This document shows positions 24,173-32,728 of a stretch of DNA of 64,000 nucleotides, piece after piece. The notes under the pieces were generated by a model. It searched no databases. It was not told the DNA's origin and was given only the letters and a program-made list of their open reading frames with translations. Location of the stretch: positions 124,001 to 188,000 of the forward strand of contig JACRMT010000005.1 of the NCBI GenBank assembly GCA_016214855.1, in the 5' to 3' direction. This stretch comes from Nitrospirota bacterium. Lineage in GTDB: Bacteria > Nitrospirota > Thermodesulfovibrionia > Thermodesulfovibrionales > UBA6898. The position numbers and the translations under genes were made by a program. Position 1 is the stretch's first letter. Each line of letters starts with the position of its first letter.

Positions 24173-25789
24173 ATGACTGTTTTATATCAAGAATATTTCG
24201 GACTGAAAGAACCGCCGTTTTCGATCGCTCCTGACCCCCGTTATCTGTTCATGAGTGAACAGCACCGGGAGGCGCTGGCACACCTTACCTTTGGCATCCG
24301 AAGCGACGGCGGATTTATTCTCCTGACCGGCGATGTCGGCACGGGAAAGACCACGGTATCGCGCTGTCTTCTCGACCAGATGCCGCCTGACACGCATATC
24401 GCTTTTGTGCTCAACCCAAGGCTGTCGGTAGAGGAACTGCTTGCCGTGGTCTGTGATGAGCTCCGCATCCCGTATCCTGAAGGCGCGGTAAGCAACAAAG
24501 TGTTCATTGACCGCATCAATGATTTTCTGCTTGCCTCCTGTGCAAAGGGTCATAAGACCGTGCTGATCATGGAAGAGGCCCAGAACCTCAGCCCTGATGT
24601 GCTGGAGCAGGTGCGGCTGCTTACGAACCTGGAGACGAATCAGTATAAACTGCTCCAGATCATCCTGCTGGGGCAGCCTGAGCTGAAGGAAATGCTGGCA
24701 CGACCGGGCATGAGCCAGCTGGAGCAGAGGATCACTGCCCGGTATCACCTCGGGCCTCTTTCAAAAAATGATGTGAAAGATTATGTCGTGCATCGCCTTG
24801 CCATTGGCGGTGTTGACCGTCAGCTGTTCCCTCCGTCGCTCATGCCAATGCTCTATCAGCTGAGCCGCGGCGTGCCGCGGTTGATCAACCTGATCTGTGA
24901 CCGCTCATTGCTTGGTGCGTATGTTCAGGGCAAAGACAAGATTGACAGGGCCACGTTAAAGAAGGCGGCTCAGGAGGTTTTTGGAAGGGTTGAAGAGGGT
25001 GGGCCGCGCCTTAAGGTCATCGGCCGGATTGTTGCAGGCATAGTTCTGTTTGCTGCGGTGGCTGCGGTCGCAGCGTTTTCGTATCAGCAGGTCTTCTTTC
25101 AGCCTGAGCCTCAGCCGGTCAGGGAAGTTCAGATCCAGGAAAAGCCGCAGCCGGCGCCCCCTGTCACTATTCAGTGGCCGCCTGGGCAGCCCCTTGACCG
25201 AAGCGAAGAGATGGCATATCAGGAACTGTTCAGACAGTGGGGTTCTTCCTATAAGGTCGTTGGGATGAAGGCTGTCTGCAGACAGGCGGCAAGTGAAGGA
25301 CTGCAGTGTCTTAAGGGCTTAAGCGATCTAAAACGGCTGATAGAACTGAACAGACCTTCTGTCCTTAAGCTTTTTGATGATAAGGGGAACAGTTTTTATG
25401 CCCTGCTCAGATCTGTGCGCGGGCAGAACGCTACGCTCCATCTTGCTGACCGCGATCTGACCGTCGATGTCAGGGAGCTTGAGAAGAAATGGCTTGGTGA
25501 ATATGTCCTGTTCTGGAAGGTCCCGCCTTCGTGGCGCGGTGAGATCCGGCCCGGAGAGACCGGCCGGCATCTGCAGTGGTTTACAGCGCTCATGGCGAAA
25601 AAAACAGGAGACAGCCGTTTTGCCCTGAAGAGGACCTATGACGAAGAGATCGTGAATGAGATAAAACGCTTCCAGCTTGAGGAAGGCCTTGTGCCTGATG
25701 GTGTTGTCGGCTCGCAGACCGTGATCCATCTGCATTCCCGCTATGGTGAAGGGGAGCCTCTTCTCAGCAGGGGCAGCGAAGGGATCTGA
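24173..25789 (+). CDS. GspA/ExeA-type ATPase with peptidoglycan-binding domain
   Basis: This encodes 538 residues. The N-terminal AAA ATPase starts YFGLKEPPFSIAPDPRYLFMSE, with Walker A GDVGTGKTTVSR (about 53-64) and Walker B-like VLIMEEAQNLSPD. A single membrane helix (about 286-305) leads to a periplasmic Pro-rich region. The C-terminus (about 470-530; IVNEIKRFQLEEGLVPDGVVGSQTV) is a peptidoglycan-binding domain. In Aeromonas-type systems ExeA with ExeB opens peptidoglycan for secretin assembly. The start of the next gene is two bases after its stop. Confidence 0.9.
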   Translation: MTVLYQEYFGLKEPPFSIAPDPRYLFMSEQHREALAHLTFGIRSDGGFILLTGDVGTGKTTVSRCLLDQMPPDTHIAFVLNPRLSVEELLAVVCDELRIPYPEGAVSNKVFIDRINDFLLASCAKGHKTVLIMEEAQNLSPDVLEQVRLLTNLETNQYKLLQIILLGQPELKEMLARPGMSQLEQRITARYHLGPLSKNDVKDYVVHRLAIGGVDRQLFPPSLMPMLYQLSRGVPRLINLICDRSLLGAYVQGKDKIDRATLKKAAQEVFGRVEEGGPRLKVIGRIVAGIVLFAAVAAVAAFSYQQVFFQPEPQPVREVQIQEKPQPAPPVTIQWPPGQPLDRSEEMAYQELFRQWGSSYKVVGMKAVCRQAASEGLQCLKGLSDLKRLIELNRPSVLKLFDDKGNSFYALLRSVRGQNATLHLADRDLTVDVRELEKKWLGEYVLFWKVPPSWRGEIRPGETGRHLQWFTALMAKKTGDSRFALKRTYDEEIVNEIKRFQLEEGLVPDGVVGSQTVIHLHSRYGEGEPLLSRGSEGI

Positions 25790-25791
25790 CC

Positions 25792-26538
25792 ATGTCCTAT
25801 ATCCTGGATGCACTCAAGAAGCTCGAAAAAGAACGGAGGAGGGGGCTGATCCCGGGCCTCAGTGAACAGGACTCTGTGGTGGATTATTCCCAGCGAAGGG
25901 CTGTATGGCCGTATCTTCTTGCCTCATTTCTTCTTCTCGGTGCAGGCGTAATGATCGCGTGGTTCGTCCTGGCACCGTCAAAAGAGAGAGCTCACCGGGA
26001 TACGGCAAAGACTGTAAGAACAGTCAGTCAGGACCTGCCGAAGAAGACGGACACTGCCGCGGTTGTCCTGCCGCCGGCCCAGCCTGTGCCTGACGTCAGG
26101 AGCGAGATCAAAACGCCTGTCATAAAGAATGACAAGGTCCAGGAAAAACCGGAAAAAGTGGTTGCAGGAAAGAGCGACCTGAACAAAACACCTGTTGTTC
26201 CTGTAGAGCAGACCCCAATAAGCAGCAAGGAACAGGGAGCAGTGAGCGAACCGGCACAGACAGAGCCAAAAGGCGAAACTCCTGCGGAGCTTCCGGTCAG
26301 GGATAAGCTCTATAAGTTCTCTGAACTTCCGCCGTCAGTAAGGGACAGCCTCAAAAAGTTCTTTTCGATCACAGCCTATATGTATTCGTCCATCCCTGCA
26401 GAGCGCATGGTACGCATCAATGATCACATGATGCGGGAAGGACAGGTGCTGGACCCCGGCATCAGGATCGAAGAGATCACTGTTGACGGTGTGATCCTTT
26501 CGTATAAGAAGTTCCGCTTTTTTGTCAGCGTAAAGTAA
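25792..26538 (+). CDS. GspB-type secretion accessory protein
   Basis: This encodes 248 residues. MSYILDALKKLEKERRRG at the N-terminus is the signature of GspB/ExeB proteins. One membrane helix (about 42-63) is followed by a Lys/Pro-rich periplasmic linker (70-170). The C-terminal domain (about 180-248; FSITAYMYSSIPAERMVRINDHMMREGQVL, IRIEEITVDGVILSYKKFRFFV) fits the GspB domain. It should form an inner-membrane complex with the preceding ATPase. No secretin or other general secretion gene is in the window. Confidence 0.88.
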   Translation: MSYILDALKKLEKERRRGLIPGLSEQDSVVDYSQRRAVWPYLLASFLLLGAGVMIAWFVLAPSKERAHRDTAKTVRTVSQDLPKKTDTAAVVLPPAQPVPDVRSEIKTPVIKNDKVQEKPEKVVAGKSDLNKTPVVPVEQTPISSKEQGAVSEPAQTEPKGETPAELPVRDKLYKFSELPPSVRDSLKKFFSITAYMYSSIPAERMVRINDHMMREGQVLDPGIRIEEITVDGVILSYKKFRFFVSVK

Positions 26539-26572
26539 GCTGCATGAGCAAATCTTAAGTGTATTGCAGAGT

Positions 26573-26592
26573 GTTCCGAAGGCTTTCGGGAC
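26573..26592. terminator. weak hairpin after the GspA/GspB pair
   Basis: The arms GTTCCGAA and TTCGGGAC (one G-T pair) enclose a four-base loop, 35 bases after the GspB stop. There is no T-run, so termination is uncertain. Confidence 0.3.
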
Positions 26593-26640
26593 CATGACAA
26601 CCTGATTAATTGAATATCGCGTAAATGCAGATTCAGAAGA

Positions 26641-26670
26641 AAGCTTGCCAGCCTGCAAGCTTGCAGGCAT
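26641..26670. repeat. AGCTTGC-type short repeat at the WecA 3' end
   Basis: The sequence carries AAGCTTGCCAGCCTGC followed by AAGCTTGCAGGC, immediately after the WecA-like stop. Variants of the same AGCTTGC/CAAGCT unit occur at 31018-31040, 35228-35262 and 51088-51120, each at or inside a polysaccharide gene. Confidence 0.6.
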
Positions 26671-26672
26671 TT

Positions 26673-27752
26673 CTATCTCTCTATTGTCCCTGCACGAAGC
26701 CGGGCATTCCTCTTCCGCCTGAGCAGCACATTCCTGACGAAAAAAGATGCGATGAAATAGAGGAAGAAATAGGCAAGGAACAGGAAGAACAGGTAGTATT
26801 CCGGCATTTCCAGCAGCGTGCCTGCAACAGCGATAGACGAAAATGCAGCAGACATGCAGAGCATGATCGCGACCGTCTGTCGTTTGCTGAACCCGAACTT
26901 CAGCAGCACATGATGCAGGTGTGTCTTGTCAGGATAGAAAGGGCTCCTGCCTTTTATCAGCCGCTTGGTCATGACGGTCAACGTGTCAACAATAGGAACT
27001 GTAAGGATCAGCAGGGGCGCCACAGGCCGGGCTATGCTGTTCTGCTCCTGCGTCAGGGCAATAGATACAAAGGCAGCAGAGAAGCCCAGGAAGAGGCTTC
27101 CCGCATCTCCCATAAAAAGGCGGGAGGGATGCCAGTTGTATCTCATGAAGGCCGCGAGCGCGCCTGAAATAGCCATGCAGAGCAGCATGAGATCCCGGTG
27201 ATGGTCGATATACCCGAGATAAGCGAATGAGATAAAGGCTATGAGCGATACGCCTCCTGCAAGACCGTCAACGCCGTCGATCATGTTCATTGCATTGATC
27301 ACTCCCACAAAACCGATCACGGTCATCGGCAGTGACAGGGCAGGGAAGTCGATATCCCCGAGATGAAGCAGATCACCAAACGTATGAAGAGAAACATTAT
27401 TGCTGAAGTATACGACCAGGACAGCCGACAATATCTGGGCAGCGAACTTCATCCTGTGATGCACTTCCCTGAAATCATCGAAAAAGCCTATCACCACAAG
27501 CAGGATCGCGCCGGCATAATAGCCCCTCATGTGGGTGAGTGGCAGAAAAAGAAGGCAGCCGAAGGCAACACCCAGAGACATGCCAAGGCCCCCGACCAGC
27601 GGCTTGGCAACAGCATGCATCTTGCGGCGGTTCGGAAGGTCGACCAGTCCCACCTCAGCGGCAAGGCGGGCGAACCTCGGCAGTATGAACATGGTGACAG
27701 CGCACGGTATCAGAAATATCAACAGCTCGGTAAGTATCGCGGGCATCTCCAC
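26673..27752 (-). CDS. WecA/MraY-type polyprenyl-phosphate sugar-1-phosphate transferase
   Basis: This encodes 359 residues, polytopic with about ten membrane helices. Family motifs are present: VDLPNRRKMHAVAKPLVGGLG, GFFDDFREVHHRMKF, the catalytic NAMNMIDGVDGLAGG and FMGDAGSLFLGF, with HLHHVLLKFGFS near the C-terminus, typical of WecA rather than MraY. It transfers a HexNAc-1-phosphate from UDP-sugar to undecaprenyl phosphate, starting a surface glycan. It is the first enzyme of the polysaccharide region in map order and converges on GspB. Confidence 0.93.
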   Translation of the reverse strand: MEMPAILTELLIFLIPCAVTMFILPRFARLAAEVGLVDLPNRRKMHAVAKPLVGGLGMSLGVAFGCLLFLPLTHMRGYYAGAILLVVIGFFDDFREVHHRMKFAAQILSAVLVVYFSNNVSLHTFGDLLHLGDIDFPALSLPMTVIGFVGVINAMNMIDGVDGLAGGVSLIAFISFAYLGYIDHHRDLMLLCMAISGALAAFMRYNWHPSRLFMGDAGSLFLGFSAAFVSIALTQEQNSIARPVAPLLILTVPIVDTLTVMTKRLIKGRSPFYPDKTHLHHVLLKFGFSKRQTVAIMLCMSAAFSSIAVAGTLLEMPEYYLFFLFLAYFFLYFIASFFVRNVLLRRKRNARLRAGTIER

Positions 27753-27798
27753 TCCAGGATTTTTCTATTCTATGAATAACATCCCGAAAAAACAAGCA

Positions 27799-29151
27799 TT
27801 ATGGCCTGCTGTCAAGCATTGCGAGGATCTCGGCTGTCTTGTCACGCATCAGCAGTTCATCCCCTCTGGATTCGACATTTAAGCGGACAACCGGCTCTGT
27901 GTTTGAACTTCTCAGGTTAAAACGCCATGACCGGAACTCCATGCTGAGGCCGTCCGTGCGGTCTGTTGAAACAGCATCCCTGCGGTAGTGCTCCTCTATG
28001 GTTCTGATCGCGCCTTCAGGATCGGACAGCGTTCTGTTGATCTCGCCGCTTGCAGGGAACATCGCCATCCGCTCACTGACGAGTGCCGAGAGGGATCTTT
28101 CTGTTCTGCATATGATCCCGGCAACAAGGAGCCAGGGTATCATGCCGCTGTCGCAGTATGCAAAGTCCCTGAAATAGTGATGGGCCGACATCTCACCGCC
28201 GTACACCGCATCTTCGGCGCGCATCCGTTCCTTGATAAAGGCATGCCCGGTTTTGGACAGCATTGGGATGCCGCCGGCCTTTTTCACGATATCGATTGTG
28301 TTCCAGGTCAGCCGGGGATCGTGAATGATCCGCGCTCCCGGGTGTGCTGCAAGCAATGCCCGGGCAAGGAGCCCGACAAGGTAATAGCCCTCGATGAACC
28401 TGCCTTTTTCATCAAAGAAGAAGCAGCGGTCAAAGTCACCGTCCCAGGCAATGCCGATATCTGCACTATGAGCCTTCACTGCCTCGGCTGTTGCTGCCCG
28501 GTTCTCAGGCAGGAGCGGATTGGGAATGCCGTTGGGGAATCTGCCGTCAGGTTCGTGCTGCACCTTGATGAAGCTGAAAGGGAGATGCTTTTCCAGGAGA
28601 TCAATGACAGGGCCTGCAGATCCGTTGCCCGGGTTCACCACGATCCGCAGAGGTCTCAATACCTTTTTATCTGCATAACCGAGCAGATGGTCAATATAGT
28701 CGCTGCGGTGAGCAAGGGGATAGACGCTGCCTTTGCCGGGCGCTGCAGTGAATTTGTTCTGCTCCGCCAATTCCCTGATCTCACGGAGGCCGGTATCGTT
28801 GCTCACCGGCTTTGCTGCGTCCCGCACAAGTTTCATGCCGTTATAGTCAGCAGGATTATGGCTGGCAGTCACCATGATGCCGCCGTCCATCCTGAACCGG
28901 AACGTGCTGAAGTAAACCTCTTCTGTGCCGCAGACCCCGATATCATGAACATCATTGCCTGAGTCAAGCAGACCCTTTGTGAGGGCTGCGGTCAGGGATG
29001 CACTCGACAGCCTGATGTCCCGTCCTATGACCACACGCCTTGTCTTCAGAAATTCGGCATAGGCCCTGCCTATGCGATAGGCAATATCCTCATTCAGCTC
29101 ATCCGGAACCCTTCCCCGTATATCGTATGCTTTAAAGCAGGTCAGCATCAT
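27799..29151 (-). CDS. phosphomannomutase/phosphoglucomutase
   Basis: This encodes 450 residues of the alpha-D-phosphohexomutase family. Visible are the N-terminal [16 protein letters not shown], the active-site phosphoserine loop [13 protein letters not shown] (Ser near 97), the metal loop [12 protein letters not shown], the sugar-binding [12 protein letters not shown] and the C-terminal phosphate-binding [15 protein letters not shown]. It converts mannose-6-phosphate to mannose-1-phosphate (or the glucose pair), feeding the ManC reaction encoded upstream on the same strand. Confidence 0.95.
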   Translation of the reverse strand: MMLTCFKAYDIRGRVPDELNEDIAYRIGRAYAEFLKTRRVVIGRDIRLSSASLTAALTKGLLDSGNDVHDIGVCGTEEVYFSTFRFRMDGGIMVTASHNPADYNGMKLVRDAAKPVSNDTGLREIRELAEQNKFTAAPGKGSVYPLAHRSDYIDHLLGYADKKVLRPLRIVVNPGNGSAGPVIDLLEKHLPFSFIKVQHEPDGRFPNGIPNPLLPENRAATAEAVKAHSADIGIAWDGDFDRCFFFDEKGRFIEGYYLVGLLARALLAAHPGARIIHDPRLTWNTIDIVKKAGGIPMLSKTGHAFIKERMRAEDAVYGGEMSAHHYFRDFAYCDSGMIPWLLVAGIICRTERSLSALVSERMAMFPASGEINRTLSDPEGAIRTIEEHYRRDAVSTDRTDGLSMEFRSWRFNLRSSNTEPVVRLNVESRGDELLMRDKTAEILAMLDSRP

Positions 29152-29159
29152 AGAGATAG

Positions 29160-29351
29160 CAGGTTGAGGTTAAGGCTAAGGCTGAGGATAAAGCTGAGGA
29201 TAAAGCTGAGAGAATTGAATGATGAGATTACGGAAAATGCCACTATAATAGCCTCCTATTTATACTCTTTCGCATGATTTCCGCTTTTGTTTTTCATAGC
29301 CTGAATCTTATCTTGTGTCCACTCTCAACCTTAACCTTGACCTTAGCCTCT
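29160..29351. repeat. repeat element with imperfect terminal inverted repeats
   Basis: The left end is built from GGTTGAGGTTAAGGCTAAGG-type hexamers and the right end carries the inverse (CTCAACCTTAACCTTGACC). The ~190-base unit lies between the phosphomannomutase start and the manC 3' end; its right end supplies the manC stop codon. The same GGTTAAGG-type unit occurs inside manC (around 30375) and at both ends of an insertion in the GDP-fucose synthase gene (31378-31502). Confidence 0.65.
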
Positions 29352-30883
29352 CTTCTTTATTGACCTTCCGTACTCATCTTTGAACCGCACAATGTCATCC
29401 TCGCCAAGGTACGTGCCGGACTGCACTTCGATCAGCTCAAGGGGTATCCTGCCCGGGTTTTCCAGCCGGTGTTTTACGCCGAGGGGGATATAGGTTGACT
29501 CATTTTCTCCTACAGTCATCACGTCTTTGCCGCGTGTAACACGTGCTGTGCCCTTTACCACGATCCAGTGTTCAGCCCTGTGCCTATGCTTCTGAAGCGA
29601 AAGGCGCGCCCCGGGGTTAACGGTGATGCGCTTCACCTGGAAACGGTCAGCGCTGTCAATGCACTCGTATGTTCCCCAGGGCCTGTTCACCCTGAGATGC
29701 AGCAGAGCCTCATCGCGTTTCTGTTTTTTGAGCTCTTCGACGATATGCTTCACCTTCTGGGCCTCGTCCTTATGCGTGACGAGCACGGCATCAGAGGTCT
29801 CGACGATAATGCAGTCTTTCATGCCGATAGCGGCCACAAGCCTTTCGCCCGCATATATGAACGAGTTTTTCAGATCATGAGCTATCACATCACCGGAAAA
29901 GGCATTGCCCTGCCTGTCCTTTGGCAGCACTTCCCATAACGATGCCCAGGAGCCCACATCACTCCACCCTGCGTCAAGAGGGATCACGACAGCAGACTCT
30001 GTCTTTTCCATAACCGCATAGTCGATCGAATCACCGGGACATTTTGAAAAGGCTTTTTTGTCCAGCCTCAGGAAATCAAGGTCTTTCACTGAATGCTTCA
30101 AGGCCTTTTCAGCTGCCCTGAGCATTTCAGGGGCGTGGCGTTTCAGCTCCTTCAGATATGCAGATGCCCTGAACATGAACATGCCGCTGTTCCAGAGATA
30201 GTTGCCTGACTGCACGAAAGACTTTGCCTTTGCAGGCGAGGGCTTTTCTTCAAAACGGGCAACTTGAAAGACAGTAATGGGTGATGAGTGATGGGTGAAG
30301 CGTGAGGCGTGAATCGTAAATCGTGAATCGTGATGAGTGCTTCTTTGCCTTCAACCTTTCGCCTTTTGCCCTTAACCTCAACCTTAGCCTTAACCTGTAT
30401 TTCCTTGCCTTTTTTTATATACCCGTATCCGGTCTCAGGAGATCCCGGCTCAATACCGAAGGTGATAAGTTTTCCCTCTATCGCATAGTTCACGCCTTCT
30501 GCAACAGCAGCCCGGAACGCTGCCGTATCCCTGATAACATGATCAGCCGGGAGGACGAGGAGCAGGGGATCTTTCCCTATTGACAAGGCATGAAGCGCAG
30601 CAACAGCAACAGCAGGTGCAGTGTTCCTGCCGACAGGCTCGAGTATAAGGGCTGACGGTGCAGCATTGATCTGCTGCAGCTGCTCAGCGATCATGAAACG
30701 GTGGTTTTCATTGGCAACGATGAGCGGCTTAGTGATATCAGGGATGCCTGACAGCCTTGCTATTGTTGCCTGCAGCATGGTGCTTTTTCCGACAAGAGGC
30801 AGAAGCTGCTTTGGATAGAGCTCCCGGGAAAGCGGCCAGAGCCGTGTGCCGGACCCGCCGGAAAGGATAACAGGGACTATCAT
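29343..30883 (-). pseudogene. manC: mannose-1-phosphate guanylyltransferase/mannose-6-phosphate isomerase, interrupted by a repeat insertion
   Basis: Two overlapping frames together make one ManC/AlgA-type bifunctional enzyme. The first (30883 to 30152) has the pyrophosphorylase signature [20 protein letters not shown] and reads through [11 protein letters not shown]. It then enters a repeat of about 130 bases and continues in the wrong frame. The rest ([27 protein letters not shown]) and the C-terminal isomerase cupin (RPWGTYECID; LSLQKHRHRAEHWIVVKGTARV) lie in another frame ending at 29343. The intact enzyme makes GDP-mannose, the precursor for Gmd and the fucose synthase nearby. As written the gene is broken. 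The insertion contains 7-base tandem units, so a change in copy number could restore the frame. Confidence 0.88.
30272..30400. repeat. heptamer-repeat insertion inside manC
   Basis: From about 30275, roughly ten 7-base units run in series (GTAATGG, GTGATGA, GTGATGG, GTGAAGC, GTGAGGC, GTGAATC, GTAAATC, GTGAATC, GTGATGA). Beyond 30345 come CCTTAACCTCAACCTTAGCC-type units. The block separates two conserved parts of the enzyme and shifts the frame. Confidence 0.8.
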
Positions 30884-31015
30884 TTAGACACCTTGCAGAT
30901 GTGTAGAAGCGTAGAAGTGTTAATGCGTCTTTCTGTTTTGCTGTTTATCAGCATCTGGTTTTCCTGCCTTTGCTTAAATTGCCGGTTCGCATTCACGCCT
31001 GTCCGCTTTCACGCT
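30884..31015. repeat. intergenic repeat-rich spacer
   Basis: Between manC and the fucose synthase gene there is no gene. It contains degenerate 7- to 9-mers (GTAGAAGCGTAGAAGTG near 30902; ATTCACGCC and TTTCACGCT near 30990-31012) of the family seen throughout this locus. Confidence 0.5.
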
Positions 31016-32128
31016 TTATAGCTTGCCAGCTTGTAAGCTATTAACGTACCATTCATACGTTTTTCTGATGCCGTCTTCAAGAGCTGTTTTTGGTTCCCAG
31101 CCGAGCGCCTTGAGCCTCGATATATCAAGGAGCTTCCTTGGCGTGCCGTCCGGCCTGGTTCTGTCCCATACTATTGCCCCTTCAAAACCGACTATCTTTC
31201 TTATCATCTCAGCAAGGTCTTTGATGGTCAGGTCAGAACCTGTGCCCACATTCACGAATTCTCCGATCTGCGCTGCATTGTACCGCTCCATAAGAAAAAC
31301 GCAGGCGTCGGCAAGGTCGTCAACATGCAGGAACTCGCGGCAGGGCGAGCCTGTGCCCCAGAGCGTTACGGCAGAAGAATCGCAGGCCGAGGTCGAGGTT
31401 AAGGTTGAGGAAACAGGCACAGCCTCTTCACTGGTGTCTGCCATCATTTCCTTGCTCTTCATCTTAACCTCAGCCTTAACCTTGACCTTTTCTTTATCCT
31501 GCCTTTTTTTCGCTTCATGGAACTTTCTTATCATTGCCGGCAGCACATGGGAGTTCTGAAGATCGAAATTATCATGGGGTCCGTACAGGTTTGTCGGCAT
31601 GACAGAGATAAAGTTCGTGCCATACTGCTCGTTATAGTATAGGCAGAGCTTGATCGCTGCGATCTTCGCAACTGCATAGGGTTCATTCGTCGGTTCGAGG
31701 GTCCCGGTGAGAAGGTGCTCCTCTTTCATCGGCTGGGGCGCGAGCTTCGGATAGATGCAGGACGAGCCGAGGTTAAGCAGTTTTTTTGCATTGAACCTGT
31801 ATGCCGCGTGGATCACGTTCGACGCGATCATGATATTTTCGTAGATAAAATCAGCCTTATACGTGCTGTTGGCCAGAATGCCGCCGACCTTTGCTGCTGC
31901 CAGAAAAATATATTCAGGCTGCTCTTTTTCAAAAAAGGCCTCAACATCAGCCTGCCGGGTGAGATCGAGCCTGATGAACGTGACTCGTGATTCGTAATTC
32001 GTGACAGGTTCTTTGCTGAAGCAGTTCGCGATGATATTTTCATATCCGGCTGCAAGCAGCCGTTTAATGATCGCTGTGCCCACCATGCCGGTCCCCCCGG
32101 CTACGAAGATCTTAGATGTAGGATTCAT
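31016..32128 (-). CDS. fcl: GDP-L-fucose synthase with in-frame repeat insertions
   Basis: This encodes about 370 residues from ATG 32128 (TGGAGCC just upstream; a TTG six codons earlier is less likely). It is an extended short-chain dehydrogenase: VAGGTGMVGTAIIKRLL, LAAAKVGGILAN, LGSSCIYPKLAPQPMKEEHLLTG, and the YAVAKIAAIKLC catalytic Tyr/Lys. It epimerises and reduces GDP-4-keto-6-deoxymannose to GDP-fucose. Family members are about 310-320 residues; the excess comes from two insertions, VTNYESRV near 40 and a Lys/Glu/Ser-rich block of ~42 residues near 215-257. Both are encoded by repeats and keep the frame. The C-terminus (LQAGKL) is also repeat-encoded. Confidence 0.92.
   Translation of the reverse strand: MNPTSKIFVAGGTGMVGTAIIKRLLAAGYENIIANCFSKEPVTNYESRVTFIRLDLTRQADVEAFFEKEQPEYIFLAAAKVGGILANSTYKADFIYENIMIASNVIHAAYRFNAKKLLNLGSSCIYPKLAPQPMKEEHLLTGTLEPTNEPYAVAKIAAIKLCLYYNEQYGTNFISVMPTNLYGPHDNFDLQNSHVLPAMIRKFHEAKKRQDKEKVKVKAEVKMKSKEMMADTSEEAVPVSSTLTSTSACDSSAVTLWGTGSPCREFLHVDDLADACVFLMERYNAAQIGEFVNVGTGSDLTIKDLAEMIRKIVGFEGAIVWDRTRPDGTPRKLLDISRLKALGWEPKTALEDGIRKTYEWYVNSLQAGKL
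31378..31502. repeat. in-frame insertion with inverted ends inside the fucose synthase gene
   Basis: The ends GGTCGAGGTTAAGGTTGAGG and the inverse of GGTCAAGGTTAAGGCTGAGG match at 17 of 20 bases, so the ~125-base unit can fold on itself. It encodes a charged block absent from the conserved family and leaves the reading frame intact. Confidence 0.75.
31979..32006. repeat. four tandem heptamers inside the fucose synthase gene
   Basis: CGTGACT, CGTGATT, CGTAATT and CGTGACA stand in series, 28 bases in total. They encode the VTNYESRVT stretch near residue 40, where family members have a shorter loop. Confidence 0.7.
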
Positions 32129-32147
32129 TGGCTCCAGTATGCACAAT

Positions 32148-32716
32148 GCAGTAAGCAGTAAGCAGATTTACATCATAAAAACAGAAAGAATCATGCAATA
32201 TATCGATCATAATGTAAGAACACGCGCTATCTTTTGCAGAACTTTTCATGTTTGTCAATCATACCAAAAAGCATTCGATTAAGTTCGTCATATCTGGATT
32301 TAAGCTCTTTGTGAACTTCTGGTGTAAGATATCCGGCATCTTTTGACATGTCAATCCAGACCTCTGTTTCGCCTGCTTCTCCTGCCGAATCCACAACCTT
32401 GCTAACGAACATTTTGGGGTATAGTCGTTTCTTCCATGCTTCGGCCAGGTTAGCAGGAACACTTCTTGACGATCTTCGTATCTGGTCAGTGAGCGAATAT
32501 CTTTCTTCTTTTGGAAAGGTTTTCGTAATCTCAAAAATATCCATGGCTAAGGCATATGCCATCTGATAAGCTTTCAGATCCTTATATCCGTTATATATCA
32601 TCTAATCTTTTCTGTCATGCGCTTTCTATTTTGTTTTCTCGCCACTTTCCTTTTGTAGTATGAGAGCTTACTGGTTACTACCTACTGCCTACTACCCACT
32701 GCCCACTGTCTACTCT
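32148..32716. mobile_element. putative element: four-helix-bundle gene between inverted heptamer repeats
   Basis: The left edge has GCAGTAA twice and GCAG (32148-32165). The right edge (32671-32716) is built from CTACTGC/CCACTGC units, the inverse of the same motif (GCAGTAG, GCAGTGG). The only gene between is the 124-residue four-helix-bundle protein. The unit sits between two genes of one pathway (gmd and fcl) that otherwise would be adjacent. It looks like an insertion, but no target duplication was identified. Confidence 0.45.
32227..32601 (-). CDS. four-helix-bundle protein (S23/IVP family)
   Basis: This encodes 124 residues: DLKAYQMAYALAMDIFEITKTFPKEERYSLTDQIRRSSRSVPANLAEAW and WIDMSKDAGYL are the hallmark of the small four-helix-bundle family first known from 23S rRNA intervening sequences. 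It forms pentameric bundles in known structures; its function is unsettled. It interrupts the GDP-sugar gene order and is flanked by inverted heptamer repeats, so it is probably cargo of a small insertion rather than part of the pathway. Confidence 0.92.
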   Translation of the reverse strand: MIYNGYKDLKAYQMAYALAMDIFEITKTFPKEERYSLTDQIRRSSRSVPANLAEAWKKRLYPKMFVSKVVDSAGEAGETEVWIDMSKDAGYLTPEVHKELKSRYDELNRMLFGMIDKHEKFCKR

Positions 32717-32728
32717 GTCTATTTATCT

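Noticed and set aside
30272-30345. Regular repeats that could be taken for a CRISPR array
   Set aside because: The units are 7 bases and contiguous, with no unique spacers of 30-40 bases and no cas gene anywhere in the window.
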